Shown piece by piece: positions 14,425 to 23,165 of a DNA stretch of 64,000 nt. Both the position numbers and the translations under genes were made by a program. This DNA is from Mesorhizobium sp. 1M-11 (GTDB taxonomy: Bacteria; Pseudomonadota; Alphaproteobacteria; Rhizobiales; Rhizobiaceae): contig NZ_LJSD01000050.1 in assembly GCF_001303895.1 (NCBI RefSeq), forward strand, positions 176,001-240,000. Reading direction: 5' to 3'. The notes beneath the pieces were generated by a model. The model searched no databases. It was given only the letters and a program-made list of their open reading frames with translations, and was not told where the DNA came from. Positions within the stretch are counted from its first letter, which is position 1; each line of letters opens with the position of its first letter.

Positions 14425-16488
14425 ATGCGTGTCGTCTCATGCCTCGTCACAGAGCATAATCCGTGGCTCGTACTGCTCGCCGTCTTCGTCTGCATAGCTG
14501 GCAGTTGGGTCACGTTCCGGCTTTTCCGGCAAGCCGAGGTGCGTGGCGGCTGGCCGCGAGCCGGGTGGATATTCTTGGCCGCCCAGGCCGCGGGGTCCTC
14601 GATCTGGTGTACGCATTTCATCGCCGTCATCGCTTATGAGCATGATGCCCCCGTCACCTTCGATCCGACATTCACGATGCTGTCGCTGCTGATAGCGGTT
14701 GCCGGTTGCGCCTACGGCTTCTGGCTGTCCCTCAGTTTCCGCTTCCCCCTGGCCGCAGAGATCGGCGGGGGCGTGGTGGGTATCGCAATCTCGGCGATGC
14801 ATTACAGCGGCATGCTGGCCTATCGCGTCGATGGCCTGATCGAGTGGAGTGCCGACTATGTGGCGGCATCGGTGGCACTGTCGGTTCTGTTCGGCGGAAT
14901 TGCCATGAGACAAGCGGCAAAACCGCTCTGGGGCGAGACCACATATGTACCGGTCGCCTTCTTCGTGCTTGCCGTGGCCTCGCTGCATTTCACCGGTATG
15001 ACCGCCATCTCGGTCACCCCGTTCTCGACAGCCGTCGATAACACCGCCTCATCGACGCTGGCGGCCTTCGCGGTTGTCGGCGTCGGCATGCTGGTCCTGG
15101 GCGCCGGCGTCATCAGCTACCTGATCGACGAGCAGAGTTCGCAGGAAGCATTCGATCGGCTGCAGAAGCTGGCGCTGACCGATTCTTTGACCGGCCTGCC
15201 CAATCGCGCCAGTGCCATCGAGCGTCTGGACCGTGAACTCGAACAAGCGCATTACACGGCTGCAAAGGTCGCTATCATCGGCATCGACCTTGACCGGTTC
15301 AAGGAAATCAACGACCTGCGCGGCCATCAGGCTGGCGATGAAACACTCGCGACGATCGGCCTTCGCCTCGCCGATCTTCTCGAAGACGACGAATTTGCCG
15401 CGCGCATCGGCGGCGATGAGTTCATGTGCGTCAAGCGCTTCGTCGACCGCCATCAGCTCGACGACTTCCTGACGCGCCTCGAAAACGCCTTTTCGCAGCC
15501 GCTTCGCATCGGAAATGTCGATCTTGCTGCGGGCGCAAGCCTGGGGGTCGCGCTCTACCCCGATGATGGCCATGACCGGCAAGTCCTCATCAGCAATGCC
15601 GACCTGGCCATGTACCGTGCAAAGGCCGACATCACCCGCGCGCTCTGCTTCTACGAACCCCAGATGGACACGGCGGCGCGCGAGCATCACGCCTTGGCAT
15701 CGGATCTCAGCCATGCCATCGAACTCGAACAGTTCGAACTCCACTATCAGGTGCAAAAATCCGTCCAGTCCGGCGATGTGCTTGGATATGAAGCGCTGCT
15801 GCGCTGGAGCCACCCAAGCCGTGGTGCCGTCTCGCCTGCCGTTTTCATCCCCATCGCGGAAGAGACCGGTCTGATCCTCACCATCGGCGAATGGGTTTTG
15901 CGAACGGCCTGCAGGGATGCAGGCAGGCTAGGCAGGCCCTCCAAGATCGCGGTCAATCTTTCGCCGGTCCAGTTCGTCCATAATGATCTGGCCGGACTGA
16001 TCCGCGACATCCTTGTGGAGACAGGATTGTCGCCAAGCCGGCTGGAACTCGAAATCACGGAATCCACCTTCATTACCGACAAGAGCCGTGCCTTGCACGT
16101 TCTGCGGCAAATCAAAGCGCTGGGCGTGAAGATCTCGATCGACGATTTCGGTGTCGGCTATTCGTCCTTCGATACGTTGCGCAGCTTTCCCTTCGACAAG
16201 ATCAAGCTGGACGGCTCCTTCACGCGGGAGATGGAACGCAACGCGCAGGCCATGGCCATTGTCCGCTCCGTGCTCGCGCTAGGACAAAGCCTTGGAATTC
16301 CAGTCCTTGCCGAAGGTGTGGAAACCGTCGCCCAGTTGCAGATCCTGCGCATCGAAGGCTGTCACGAAGCGCAGGGCTACTACCTGGGACGCCCAGGGCC
16401 GAGGGAGAACATTTTGCCGGCTTCAGTGGAGCAACCACGAATACCTGTTCCAGGTCGCGGTGACGATCTTGTGATCTCGTCTGCTTGA
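14425..16488 (+). CDS. Membrane MHYT-GGDEF-EAL cyclic-di-GMP signalling protein
   Basis: A 687-residue bifunctional protein. An N-terminal MHYT sensor of about seven helices has three repeats of the type WCTHFI, MHYSGM and LHFTGM, proposed to bind copper and sense O2, CO or NO. A GGDEF domain follows with intact GGDEF near 329-333, but the usual RxxD inhibitory site upstream is absent (ExxE instead). The EAL domain is intact (EAL near 456, NLSPVQF, ITEST, DDFGVGYSS, AEGVET). Both synthesis and hydrolysis of c-di-GMP look possible. The ATG at 14425 has a G-rich ribosome site. Confidence 0.92.
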   Translation: MRVVSCLVTEHNPWLVLLAVFVCIAGSWVTFRLFRQAEVRGGWPRAGWIFLAAQAAGSSIWCTHFIAVIAYEHDAPVTFDPTFTMLSLLIAVAGCAYGFWLSLSFRFPLAAEIGGGVVGIAISAMHYSGMLAYRVDGLIEWSADYVAASVALSVLFGGIAMRQAAKPLWGETTYVPVAFFVLAVASLHFTGMTAISVTPFSTAVDNTASSTLAAFAVVGVGMLVLGAGVISYLIDEQSSQEAFDRLQKLALTDSLTGLPNRASAIERLDRELEQAHYTAAKVAIIGIDLDRFKEINDLRGHQAGDETLATIGLRLADLLEDDEFAARIGGDEFMCVKRFVDRHQLDDFLTRLENAFSQPLRIGNVDLAAGASLGVALYPDDGHDRQVLISNADLAMYRAKADITRALCFYEPQMDTAAREHHALASDLSHAIELEQFELHYQVQKSVQSGDVLGYEALLRWSHPSRGAVSPAVFIPIAEETGLILTIGEWVLRTACRDAGRLGRPSKIAVNLSPVQFVHNDLAGLIRDILVETGLSPSRLELEITESTFITDKSRALHVLRQIKALGVKISIDDFGVGYSSFDTLRSFPFDKIKLDGSFTREMERNAQAMAIVRSVLALGQSLGIPVLAEGVETVAQLQILRIEGCHEAQGYYLGRPGPRENILPASVEQPRIPVPGRGDDLVISSA

Positions 16489-16512
16489 CGCGAATGCGCG
16501 GTCCGCATGTGA

Positions 16513-16537
16513 AAACCCCGGCGAGCAGCCGGGGTTT
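16513..16537. terminator. Bidirectional intrinsic terminator
   Basis: AAACCCCGGC (16513-16522) and GCCGGGGTTT (16528-16537) form a 10-bp stem with a 5-nt loop. It lies between the convergent ends of the c-di-GMP gene (16488) and the Arg-rich protein gene (16553) and serves both. Confidence 0.85.
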
Positions 16538-16552
16538 GTCGTTCTGCCAGAC

Positions 16553-16888
16553 TCAACGCCAGACCCGCTCGCGCCAGCAGCGGACGTGCCAGCGACCGCG
16601 GCGGTAAACGCGGCGGCACACACGCCGCCAGCGGGGACGTCCGCCCCAATGCCTGCGCCAGGGCCTGCGGCCGGGTCGATGCCCCGGACGGTGATAGACG
16701 AGTTCGACATCGGCCTCCGCTCCGTCGTCGAGCACAGCCGCCTCAGCATCGGACTTTTCAAGTTCATCCAATATGCCACCGCGCCCCATGGGCACACCGG
16801 CGACTGCCTGGCCTGGACGTATCGCCGTCGCGATAACCGCGGCACCCGCGACGCCAAGTATTCCCGTCAGAAATAGCCGTCGATCCAT
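16553..16888 (-). CDS. Arg/Trp-rich exported protein with Tat-type signal
   Basis: A 111-residue protein from the ATG at 16888, which has a GGAGGAAG ribosome site. The N-terminus MDRRLFLTGILGVAGAAVIA is a twin-arginine-like signal, with cleavage plausible near QAVAG. A short acidic stretch (ELEKSDAEAAVLDDGAEADVE) follows. The last 45 residues are extremely rich in Arg, Trp, His and Gly, with RR-W repeats. Similar protamine-like proteins occur in Rhizobiales and their function is unknown; the basic tail could bind nucleic acid, peptidoglycan or metal. Confidence 0.72.
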   Translation of the reverse strand: MDRRLFLTGILGVAGAAVIATAIRPGQAVAGVPMGRGGILDELEKSDAEAAVLDDGAEADVELVYHRPGHRPGRRPWRRHWGGRPRWRRVCRRVYRRGRWHVRCWRERVWR

Positions 16889-16994
16889 TGCTTCCTCCAA
16901 CACGCGCTCCCTGCCACCGCAATTAACATAGCCGCATCTGAATTGTTCCTGGAATGCTTTTTTTGGTTTTGGTCCAGGCACCTCGCGACGGCTT

Positions 16995-17456
16995 TCATTC
17001 CACTCTGGCAAACACCTTCGCGAAAGCATTCGCATGATCGATGCGCTCGAGGAACCGGCGGGCACGCGGAATGGCATTATGCAGATACTGATCCGGCCCC
17101 CTCATCTTCCGTGCGTTCAGCGCTGCCATATCGAGCAAGCTGAAATCGACCTTTTCGATCTCACAGCACCAGCCGGGGTGCTGTGTCGACCAGCTACGCC
17201 CGTGGTGTTCCAGAAGCCGGTTTCGATGAGAGTAGCCATGATAGTCGAAGGCGATGACGCCGTCCGTCACGTAGACGTGATTGCCGGCTAAATTGCCGGT
17301 CGGAACAATCCGCTCGGCATGAAACCCGGAAAGTGGCGGCTGCTCCAGATAGACTCCAGCCAGGATATGGCACGCCCCGTGACCAAAGAAGATACGGTCC
17401 GGCAGAGCCCATTGTCTCGGAAGGTCCTTCTTTATCCCCGGTTTGAGGACGTACAT
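16995..17456 (-). CDS. Conserved hypothetical protein
   Basis: A 153-residue protein with codon use like its neighbours and no match I can name. It has no signal or membrane segment. Features include a His- and Tyr-rich middle (AFDYHGYSHRNRLLEHH), two adjacent cysteines in GWCCEIEKVD near residue 98, and a basic C-terminal helix (IPRARRFLERIDHANAFAK). It lies 28 bp before the 3' end of mutS on the same strand and may ride on the mutS transcript. Confidence 0.65.
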   Translation of the reverse strand: MYVLKPGIKKDLPRQWALPDRIFFGHGACHILAGVYLEQPPLSGFHAERIVPTGNLAGNHVYVTDGVIAFDYHGYSHRNRLLEHHGRSWSTQHPGWCCEIEKVDFSLLDMAALNARKMRGPDQYLHNAIPRARRFLERIDHANAFAKVFARVE

Positions 17457-17483
17457 CCGGCTTCCACCTTCCAGGACTTCGCC

Positions 17484-20225
17484 TTAACCCTGCTTCATAA
17501 GCCCCTTCAGCCGATAGATAGCCTCCAGCGCCTCGCGCGGCGTCATCTCGTCTGGGCTGAGGGTGGCCAGTGCCTCGCCAAGCGCATCGGTCTTGACCGG
17601 CCTGGGCGCCTCCCGCTTCACCGCCACCGAAAACAGCGGCAGGTCGTCGACCAGCCGATCGGCCTTGCCGGAGGTTTCGCCTTCCTCCAACTGATGCAGC
17701 ACTTGCTTGGCGCGCGCCACCACCGCTTCGGGCAAGCCGGCAAGCCGCGCCACCTGCACGCCGTAACTGCGGTCGGCAGCCCCCTTGCCGACTTCGTGCA
17801 GGAAAACGACATCGCCTTCCCATTCCTTGACCCGCATGGTCACGTTGTGAAGCCGATTAAGCTTGTTGCTCAGCGCCGTCATCTCATGGAAATGCGTGGC
17901 GAAGATCGAGCGGCAGCGGTTCTTCTCGTGCAGATATTCGACCGCAGCCCAGGCGATCGAAAGCCCGTCGAAGGTGGCGGTGCCGCGACCGATTTCATCC
18001 AGGATGACCAGCGCGCGCTCGCCCGCCTGATTAAGGATAGCGGCGGTCTCGACCATTTCCACCATGAAGGTCGAGCGGCCGCGCGCGAGATCGTCGGAAG
18101 CGCCGACGCGCGAGAACAGCCGATCGACCACACCGATATGCGCGCTTGCCGCCGGCACGAAGGAGCCGGTCTGGGCCAGGATGGCGATCAGCGCGTTCTG
18201 GCGCAGGAAGGTCGACTTACCGCCCATGTTCGGACCGGTGAGCAGCCAGATGGCGCCGTTCTTCGCGCCTCCCTCCGGCGAGAGATCGCAGTCATTGGCG
18301 ACGAACGGCCCTTCTCCGGTGTGGCGCAGCGCCTGTTCCACCACCGGATGACGCCCGCCGACCACTTCGAAGGCGAGCGAGGCGTCGACCTGCGGCCGGC
18401 ACCAGTTCTCGCTCGCCGACAAAGCGGCGAGCGCGGCCGATACATCGAGCACGGCCAATGCGTCGGCGCCGGCACGGATCGCATCCGCTTCGCCGACCAC
18501 TTCGGCAAGCAACCGGTCGAACGCGGCAAGCTCGATGGCGAGCGCACGATCGGCGGCGTTGGCGATCTTGGTTTCCAGCCCCGCCAGCTCAGTCGTGGTG
18601 AAGCGCATTGCGTTGGCCATCGTCTGGCGGTGGATAAAGCGCGCCTTGGCTTCGTCCGTCCCGGTCATGATCGCTTGATGGTTGACCGTCACCTCGATGT
18701 AGTAGCCCAGGACATTGTTGTGCCGGATCTTGAGCGAGCGGATGCCGGTCTCTTCGATCAGGTCGCGTTCCATGCCGGCGATGACCTTGCGCGTCTCGTC
18801 GCGCAGCGCCCGCATCTCGTCGAGTTCGGCATCGTAACCGCTGCGCAGGAAGCCGCCGTCACGTTTCAGCAAAGGCAGCTCGTCGGCCAAGGCTCCGGCG
18901 AGATGTTCGGCAAGCGTCTTCGGCAGGGCGCCGATCGCGGCAAGCGCCGCAGCCAGTTCGGCCGGCGGCGCGACGCGCGCAAAGACCTGCGCAATGTCGC
19001 CGGCGGCGAGGAAGCCGGCGCGCAACGCACCGAGGTCGCGCGGGCCGCCACGGTTCAGCGCCAGTCGCGACAACGCGCGCGGCATGTCGGCAACGCCTTT
19101 GAGCGCCAGTCGCAACGCCTCGGCCAGACGCGTCTCGTCGCGGAAGAAGGAAACCGAATCGAGCCGCGCCCCGATTGCGGCTGCATCGGTCAACGGCGCC
19201 ATCAGCCTGTCGGCCAGCAGTCGCGCGCCGCCGCCGGTGACGGTGCGGTCGATGGCCTTGAACAGCGAGCCGTCGCGGCTGCCGGAAAGCGTGCGCAGCA
19301 GTTCCAGGTTGGCGCGCGTTGCCGGATCGATGAACAGCGTCGCGCCGTTTTCCTCGCGCTCCGGCCGTGACAGCGGCGGGCGCTCGGCCTTCTGCGTCTT
19401 CTCGACATAGGCAATCGCGCCGGAGATCGCGGAAAGCTCGGCGCGGCTGAACGAGCCGAAGGCGTCCGGCGTCGCCACGTTGAAGAAACGGGCGATGCGT
19501 GCCGTTGCCGAGGCAGAATCGAACAGGCTGGCCGGCTGCGGGCTGGCGACACGGCCAAGCACGTCGAAAACGGGCTTCAGCTCGGGATCGTAGAAGACCG
19601 GTTCGGCGACGATCAACTCACGCGGATCGACGCGGAAGATGTCGGCCAACAGGCGCTCGACATTGGTCTCGGCGACGCGGAAGACGCCGGTGGAGATCTC
19701 GATCCAGGCCAGCGCGAAGCTCTGTTCGGTGCCTCCCTTGATCCTGCCCAAGGTCATCAGGAAGCTCGATTCCGACGGGGCCAGCAATTTGTCTTCGGTG
19801 ATGGTGCCCGGCGTGACAAGTCGGACGACGTCGCGCTTGACCACCGATTTCGAGCCACGCTTCTTGGCTTCTGCCGGATCTTCGATCTGCTCGCACACCG
19901 CCACGCGGAAACCGAGCCCGATCAGCTTCTGCAGATAGTCGTCCGCCGCATGCACCGGCACGCCGCACATCGGGATCTCGGAGCCCTGGTGCTTGCCGCG
20001 CTTGGTGAGCACGATGCCCAGCGCCTGGCTTGCCTTCTCCGCATCCTCGAAGAAGAGCTCGTAGAAATCGCCCATGCGGTAGAACAGAAGCGAATCCGCA
20101 TTCGCCGCCTTGATCTCGAGATACTGTTCCATCATCGGCGTGGCGCCGGCCGTGGACGGCACGGGTGCAGCACCGCTTGCCAGCGGCGCGCTGTCTTCCG
20201 TTGCGATGGGGGTTTCGTCGTTCAA
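17484..20225 (-). CDS. mutS: DNA mismatch repair protein MutS
   Basis: A 913-residue MutS, near the usual alphaproteobacterial length. The mismatch-binding Phe-x-Glu motif occurs in MGDFYELFFEDA near residue 45, the core and clamp domains lie in the middle, and the ATPase has Walker A GPNMGGKST near 664 and Walker B VILDEIGRGT. The TFDGLSIAWA and ATHFHEM signatures are intact. It recognises base mismatches and recruits MutL. The gene is divergent from maeB across a 129-bp gap and carries very long antisense open frames that are shadows of its high GC content. Confidence 0.97.
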   Translation of the reverse strand: MNDETPIATEDSAPLASGAAPVPSTAGATPMMEQYLEIKAANADSLLFYRMGDFYELFFEDAEKASQALGIVLTKRGKHQGSEIPMCGVPVHAADDYLQKLIGLGFRVAVCEQIEDPAEAKKRGSKSVVKRDVVRLVTPGTITEDKLLAPSESSFLMTLGRIKGGTEQSFALAWIEISTGVFRVAETNVERLLADIFRVDPRELIVAEPVFYDPELKPVFDVLGRVASPQPASLFDSASATARIARFFNVATPDAFGSFSRAELSAISGAIAYVEKTQKAERPPLSRPEREENGATLFIDPATRANLELLRTLSGSRDGSLFKAIDRTVTGGGARLLADRLMAPLTDAAAIGARLDSVSFFRDETRLAEALRLALKGVADMPRALSRLALNRGGPRDLGALRAGFLAAGDIAQVFARVAPPAELAAALAAIGALPKTLAEHLAGALADELPLLKRDGGFLRSGYDAELDEMRALRDETRKVIAGMERDLIEETGIRSLKIRHNNVLGYYIEVTVNHQAIMTGTDEAKARFIHRQTMANAMRFTTTELAGLETKIANAADRALAIELAAFDRLLAEVVGEADAIRAGADALAVLDVSAALAALSASENWCRPQVDASLAFEVVGGRHPVVEQALRHTGEGPFVANDCDLSPEGGAKNGAIWLLTGPNMGGKSTFLRQNALIAILAQTGSFVPAASAHIGVVDRLFSRVGASDDLARGRSTFMVEMVETAAILNQAGERALVILDEIGRGTATFDGLSIAWAAVEYLHEKNRCRSIFATHFHEMTALSNKLNRLHNVTMRVKEWEGDVVFLHEVGKGAADRSYGVQVARLAGLPEAVVARAKQVLHQLEEGETSGKADRLVDDLPLFSVAVKREAPRPVKTDALGEALATLSPDEMTPREALEAIYRLKGLMKQG

Positions 20226-20354
20226 GAAACTGTTTCCAAAAAATCCGAAGGCAATTGCTTGGCGCTTTACTCACCCGAAGTGTAGCCTTAATCCCGAACG
20301 CTCCACAAAGAAATTGAGTGCGCCTCAGGCACGCCGAAGGGGAAGAAACAAAGC

Positions 20355-22640
20355 ATGGCCCGCAGGAATGGACAGGACGGACAAGGCCCTTCGGTGAGCT
20401 CCGAGGAAGCGCTGGAATTCCACGCCATGGGGCGGCCGGGCAAGCTGGAGATCGTGCCGACCAAGCCGATGGCGACGCAACGCGACCTGAGCCTTGCCTA
20501 TTCGCCCGGCGTCGCGGTGCCGGTGAAGGCGATCGCGGAAGACCCGTCGCGCGCCTTCGACTACACCACGCGCGGCAACATGGTCGCCGTCATTTCCAAC
20601 GGCACCGCCATCCTCGGCCTGGGCAATCTCGGCGCGCTGGCCTCCAAGCCGGTGATGGAGGGCAAGTCGGTGCTGTTCAAGCGCTTCGCCGACGTCGATT
20701 CGATCGACCTTGAAGTGGCGACCGAAGACGCCGACGAGTTCATCAACTGCGTCAAGTTCCTCGGCCCGTCTTTCGGCGGCATCAACCTGGAGGACATCAA
20801 GGCGCCCGAATGCTTCATCATCGAGCAGCGCCTGCGCGAGCTGATGGATATCCCGGTGTTCCATGACGACCAGCACGGCACCGCCATCATTGCCGCCGCC
20901 GGCCTGATCAACGCCCTGGCGATCACCGGCCGCGACATGAAGACGACCAAGCTTGTCTGCAACGGCGCCGGTGCCGCCGGCATCGCCTGTATCGAGCTGG
21001 TGAAGTCGATGGGCTTTTCGCCGGAAAACGTCATCCTGTGCGACACCAAGGGCGTCGTCTATCAGGGCCGCACCGAAGGCATGAACCAGTGGAAGTCGGC
21101 GCATGCGGTGAAAACCGAAGCGCGCTCGCTGGCGGACGCGCTGGACGGAGCCGACGTGTTCTTCGGCCTTTCCGCCAAGGGCGCGCTGACGACGGCGATG
21201 GTGCAGTCGATGGCCAAGAACCCGATCATCTTCGCCATGGCCAACCCGGACCCGGAGATCACGCCGGAGGAAGTGGCCGAGATCCGCACAGACGCCATCA
21301 TGGCCACGGGCCGTTCGGACTATCCGAACCAGGTCAACAATGTGCTGGGTTTCCCCTACATCTTCCGCGGCGCGCTGGATGTGCGGGCAACCACCATCAA
21401 CGACGCCATGAAGGTTGCCGCTGCCCAGGCGCTGGCCGAACTTGCCCGCAAGGATGTGCCGGACGATGTCGCCGCAGCCTATCAGGGCAACCGGCCGAAG
21501 TTCGGGCCCAACTACATCATCCCGGTGCCATTCGATCCGCGCCTGATCTCGGCTATCCCGATCGCGGTGGCGAAGGCGGCGATGGAAACCGGCGTGGCGA
21601 GGAAGCCGATCCTCGACCTCGACCGCTACGCACAGGAACTGTCGGCCCGCCGCGACCCCATCGCCTCGACGCTGCAGCGCATCTACGACCGCGTGCGGCG
21701 CCAGCCCAAGCGCATCGTCTTCGCCGAGGGCGAGGAGGAACAGGTGATGCGCGCGGCTGTCGCCTATGTGAACCAGAAACTGGGCACCGCCATCCTTCTC
21801 GGCCGCGACGACGTCATCAAGGAAAACGCCCGCCATGCCGGCATCGAGCTGGACAAGCCGGGGCTGGAGATCATCAATGCGCGGCTGTCGCGCAAGAACG
21901 CCATCTATGCCGACTTCCTCTACGAGCGCATGCAGCGCAAGGGTTATCTGTTCCGCGACTGCCAGCGCCTGATCAACAACGACCGCAACCATTTTGCCGC
22001 CTGCATGGTGGCGTTGGGCGATGCCGACGGCATCGTCACCGGCGTGACGCGCAACTATTCGACGGCGCTCGACGACGTGCGCCGCGTCATCGACGCCAAA
22101 CCCGGCCACCGCGTCATCGGCGTGTCGATCGTGCTGGCGAGGGGGCGCACCGTGCTGGTGGCCGACACCGCCGTGCACGACATGCCGAATGCCGAGCAGA
22201 TTGCCGACATCGCCGAGGAGGCAGCCAATTTCGCCCGCCGCATGGGTTACGAGCCGCGCGTGGCGATGCTTGCCTATTCCACCTTCGGCCACCCGCAGGG
22301 CGAACGCTCGGAGCGTGTGCAGGAGGCGGTGCGCATCCTCGACAAGCGTCGCGTCGATTTCGAATATGACGGCGAAATGGCCGCGGACGTAGCGCTGAAC
22401 CCGCGCGTGATGGCGCAATACCCATTCTGCCGGCTGACCGGGCCGGCCAATGTGCTGGTGATGCCGGCGTTCCACTCGGCTTCGATCTCGACCAAGATGC
22501 TGCAGGAACTGGGCGGCTCGACCGTGATCGGCCCGCTGCTGGTCGGCCTCAACAAGCCGGTGCAGATCGTCGGGCTCAACGCCAAGGACAGCGATATCGT
22601 CAATATGGCAGCCATCGCGGCGTATAGCGCGGGAACTTGA
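20355..22640 (+). CDS. maeB: NADP-dependent malic enzyme with phosphotransacetylase-like domain
   Basis: A 761-residue MaeB-type enzyme converting malate to pyruvate, CO2 and NADPH. Residues 1 to about 430 are the malic enzyme: the SLAYSPGVAVPVKAI region, the metal-site HDDQHGTAI, and the dinucleotide fold at VCNGAGAAGIA. From about 430 to 760 runs a phosphotransacetylase-like domain (KRIVFAEGEEEQVMRAAV and MPAFHSASISTKMLQ), which in this family is regulatory and does not act as a transacetylase. Rhizobia use it (called tme) beside a NAD-dependent paralogue in C4-dicarboxylate metabolism. Confidence 0.95.
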   Translation: MARRNGQDGQGPSVSSEEALEFHAMGRPGKLEIVPTKPMATQRDLSLAYSPGVAVPVKAIAEDPSRAFDYTTRGNMVAVISNGTAILGLGNLGALASKPVMEGKSVLFKRFADVDSIDLEVATEDADEFINCVKFLGPSFGGINLEDIKAPECFIIEQRLRELMDIPVFHDDQHGTAIIAAAGLINALAITGRDMKTTKLVCNGAGAAGIACIELVKSMGFSPENVILCDTKGVVYQGRTEGMNQWKSAHAVKTEARSLADALDGADVFFGLSAKGALTTAMVQSMAKNPIIFAMANPDPEITPEEVAEIRTDAIMATGRSDYPNQVNNVLGFPYIFRGALDVRATTINDAMKVAAAQALAELARKDVPDDVAAAYQGNRPKFGPNYIIPVPFDPRLISAIPIAVAKAAMETGVARKPILDLDRYAQELSARRDPIASTLQRIYDRVRRQPKRIVFAEGEEEQVMRAAVAYVNQKLGTAILLGRDDVIKENARHAGIELDKPGLEIINARLSRKNAIYADFLYERMQRKGYLFRDCQRLINNDRNHFAACMVALGDADGIVTGVTRNYSTALDDVRRVIDAKPGHRVIGVSIVLARGRTVLVADTAVHDMPNAEQIADIAEEAANFARRMGYEPRVAMLAYSTFGHPQGERSERVQEAVRILDKRRVDFEYDGEMAADVALNPRVMAQYPFCRLTGPANVLVMPAFHSASISTKMLQELGGSTVIGPLLVGLNKPVQIVGLNAKDSDIVNMAAIAAYSAGT

Positions 22641-22682
22641 GGCGCATCTTACCTCCACATCCGTGTTCCGTTTTCCAGGACC

Positions 22683-23150
22683 ATGAACGACGAACCCATC
22701 GTCATCGAAATGAACCGTACCGACCAGCTTGCCGTCTTCATCGCGACGGTGGTCGGCGGCGGTGCGTTCGTGGCCTTTCTGCCCGACCTTGCCGGCTGGC
22801 TGCTGGAACTGCCTTGGGTGCCGTGGGAAGAACCGCTCAATCTCGCGCGGACGATCGGCCAGAAACTGTCGCCCTGGGCGCTCGCCATCATAGGCGGCCT
22901 GCTTGGCCTGGGCGGCGGCTTCCTGATCGTTCATGACGAACCGACGGTGAGTGTTTCGGCCGACGAACTGATCGTTCAGAGAGGCGACAAGCGCTACCGC
23001 TTCGCGCGCTCGCAGGTGCGCACGGCGATGATCTCGAACAAGCGTCTCCTCGTGCGCGACCATGACGATGTAGAGCTGCTCTACATCAAGCTCGCCCAGC
23101 GCAGGGAAGTGGCCGGTGCGCTGCGCGAGAAGGGTTGGGCGGTCGGGTAG
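22683..23150 (+). CDS. Two-helix membrane protein with C-terminal PH-like domain (YqeB-like)
   Basis: A 155-residue protein. Two hydrophobic stretches, about 17-41 and 66-86, should span the membrane, followed by a soluble domain with alternating strands (VSVSADELIVQRGDKRYRFA, then VRTAMISNKRLLVRD) and a final helix. The layout resembles Bacillus YqeB-type proteins, whose C-terminus adopts a PH-like fold; function is unknown. It lies 42 bp after maeB on the same strand, possibly cotranscribed, but no functional link is known. Confidence 0.65.
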   Translation: MNDEPIVIEMNRTDQLAVFIATVVGGGAFVAFLPDLAGWLLELPWVPWEEPLNLARTIGQKLSPWALAIIGGLLGLGGGFLIVHDEPTVSVSADELIVQRGDKRYRFARSQVRTAMISNKRLLVRDHDDVELLYIKLAQRREVAGALREKGWAVG

Positions 23151-23165
23151 TCCCGACTCTTTTCT

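Noticed and set aside
17319..19370. A 683-codon open frame on the plus strand
   Set aside because: It lies antisense to mutS, which has complete MutS motifs. The frame is a shadow of high-GC codon use and has no recognisable domain.
20325..23063. A 912-codon open frame on the minus strand
   Set aside because: It is antisense to maeB and the following membrane protein, both well supported; its composition (His, Arg and Gln rich) is typical of antisense frames.
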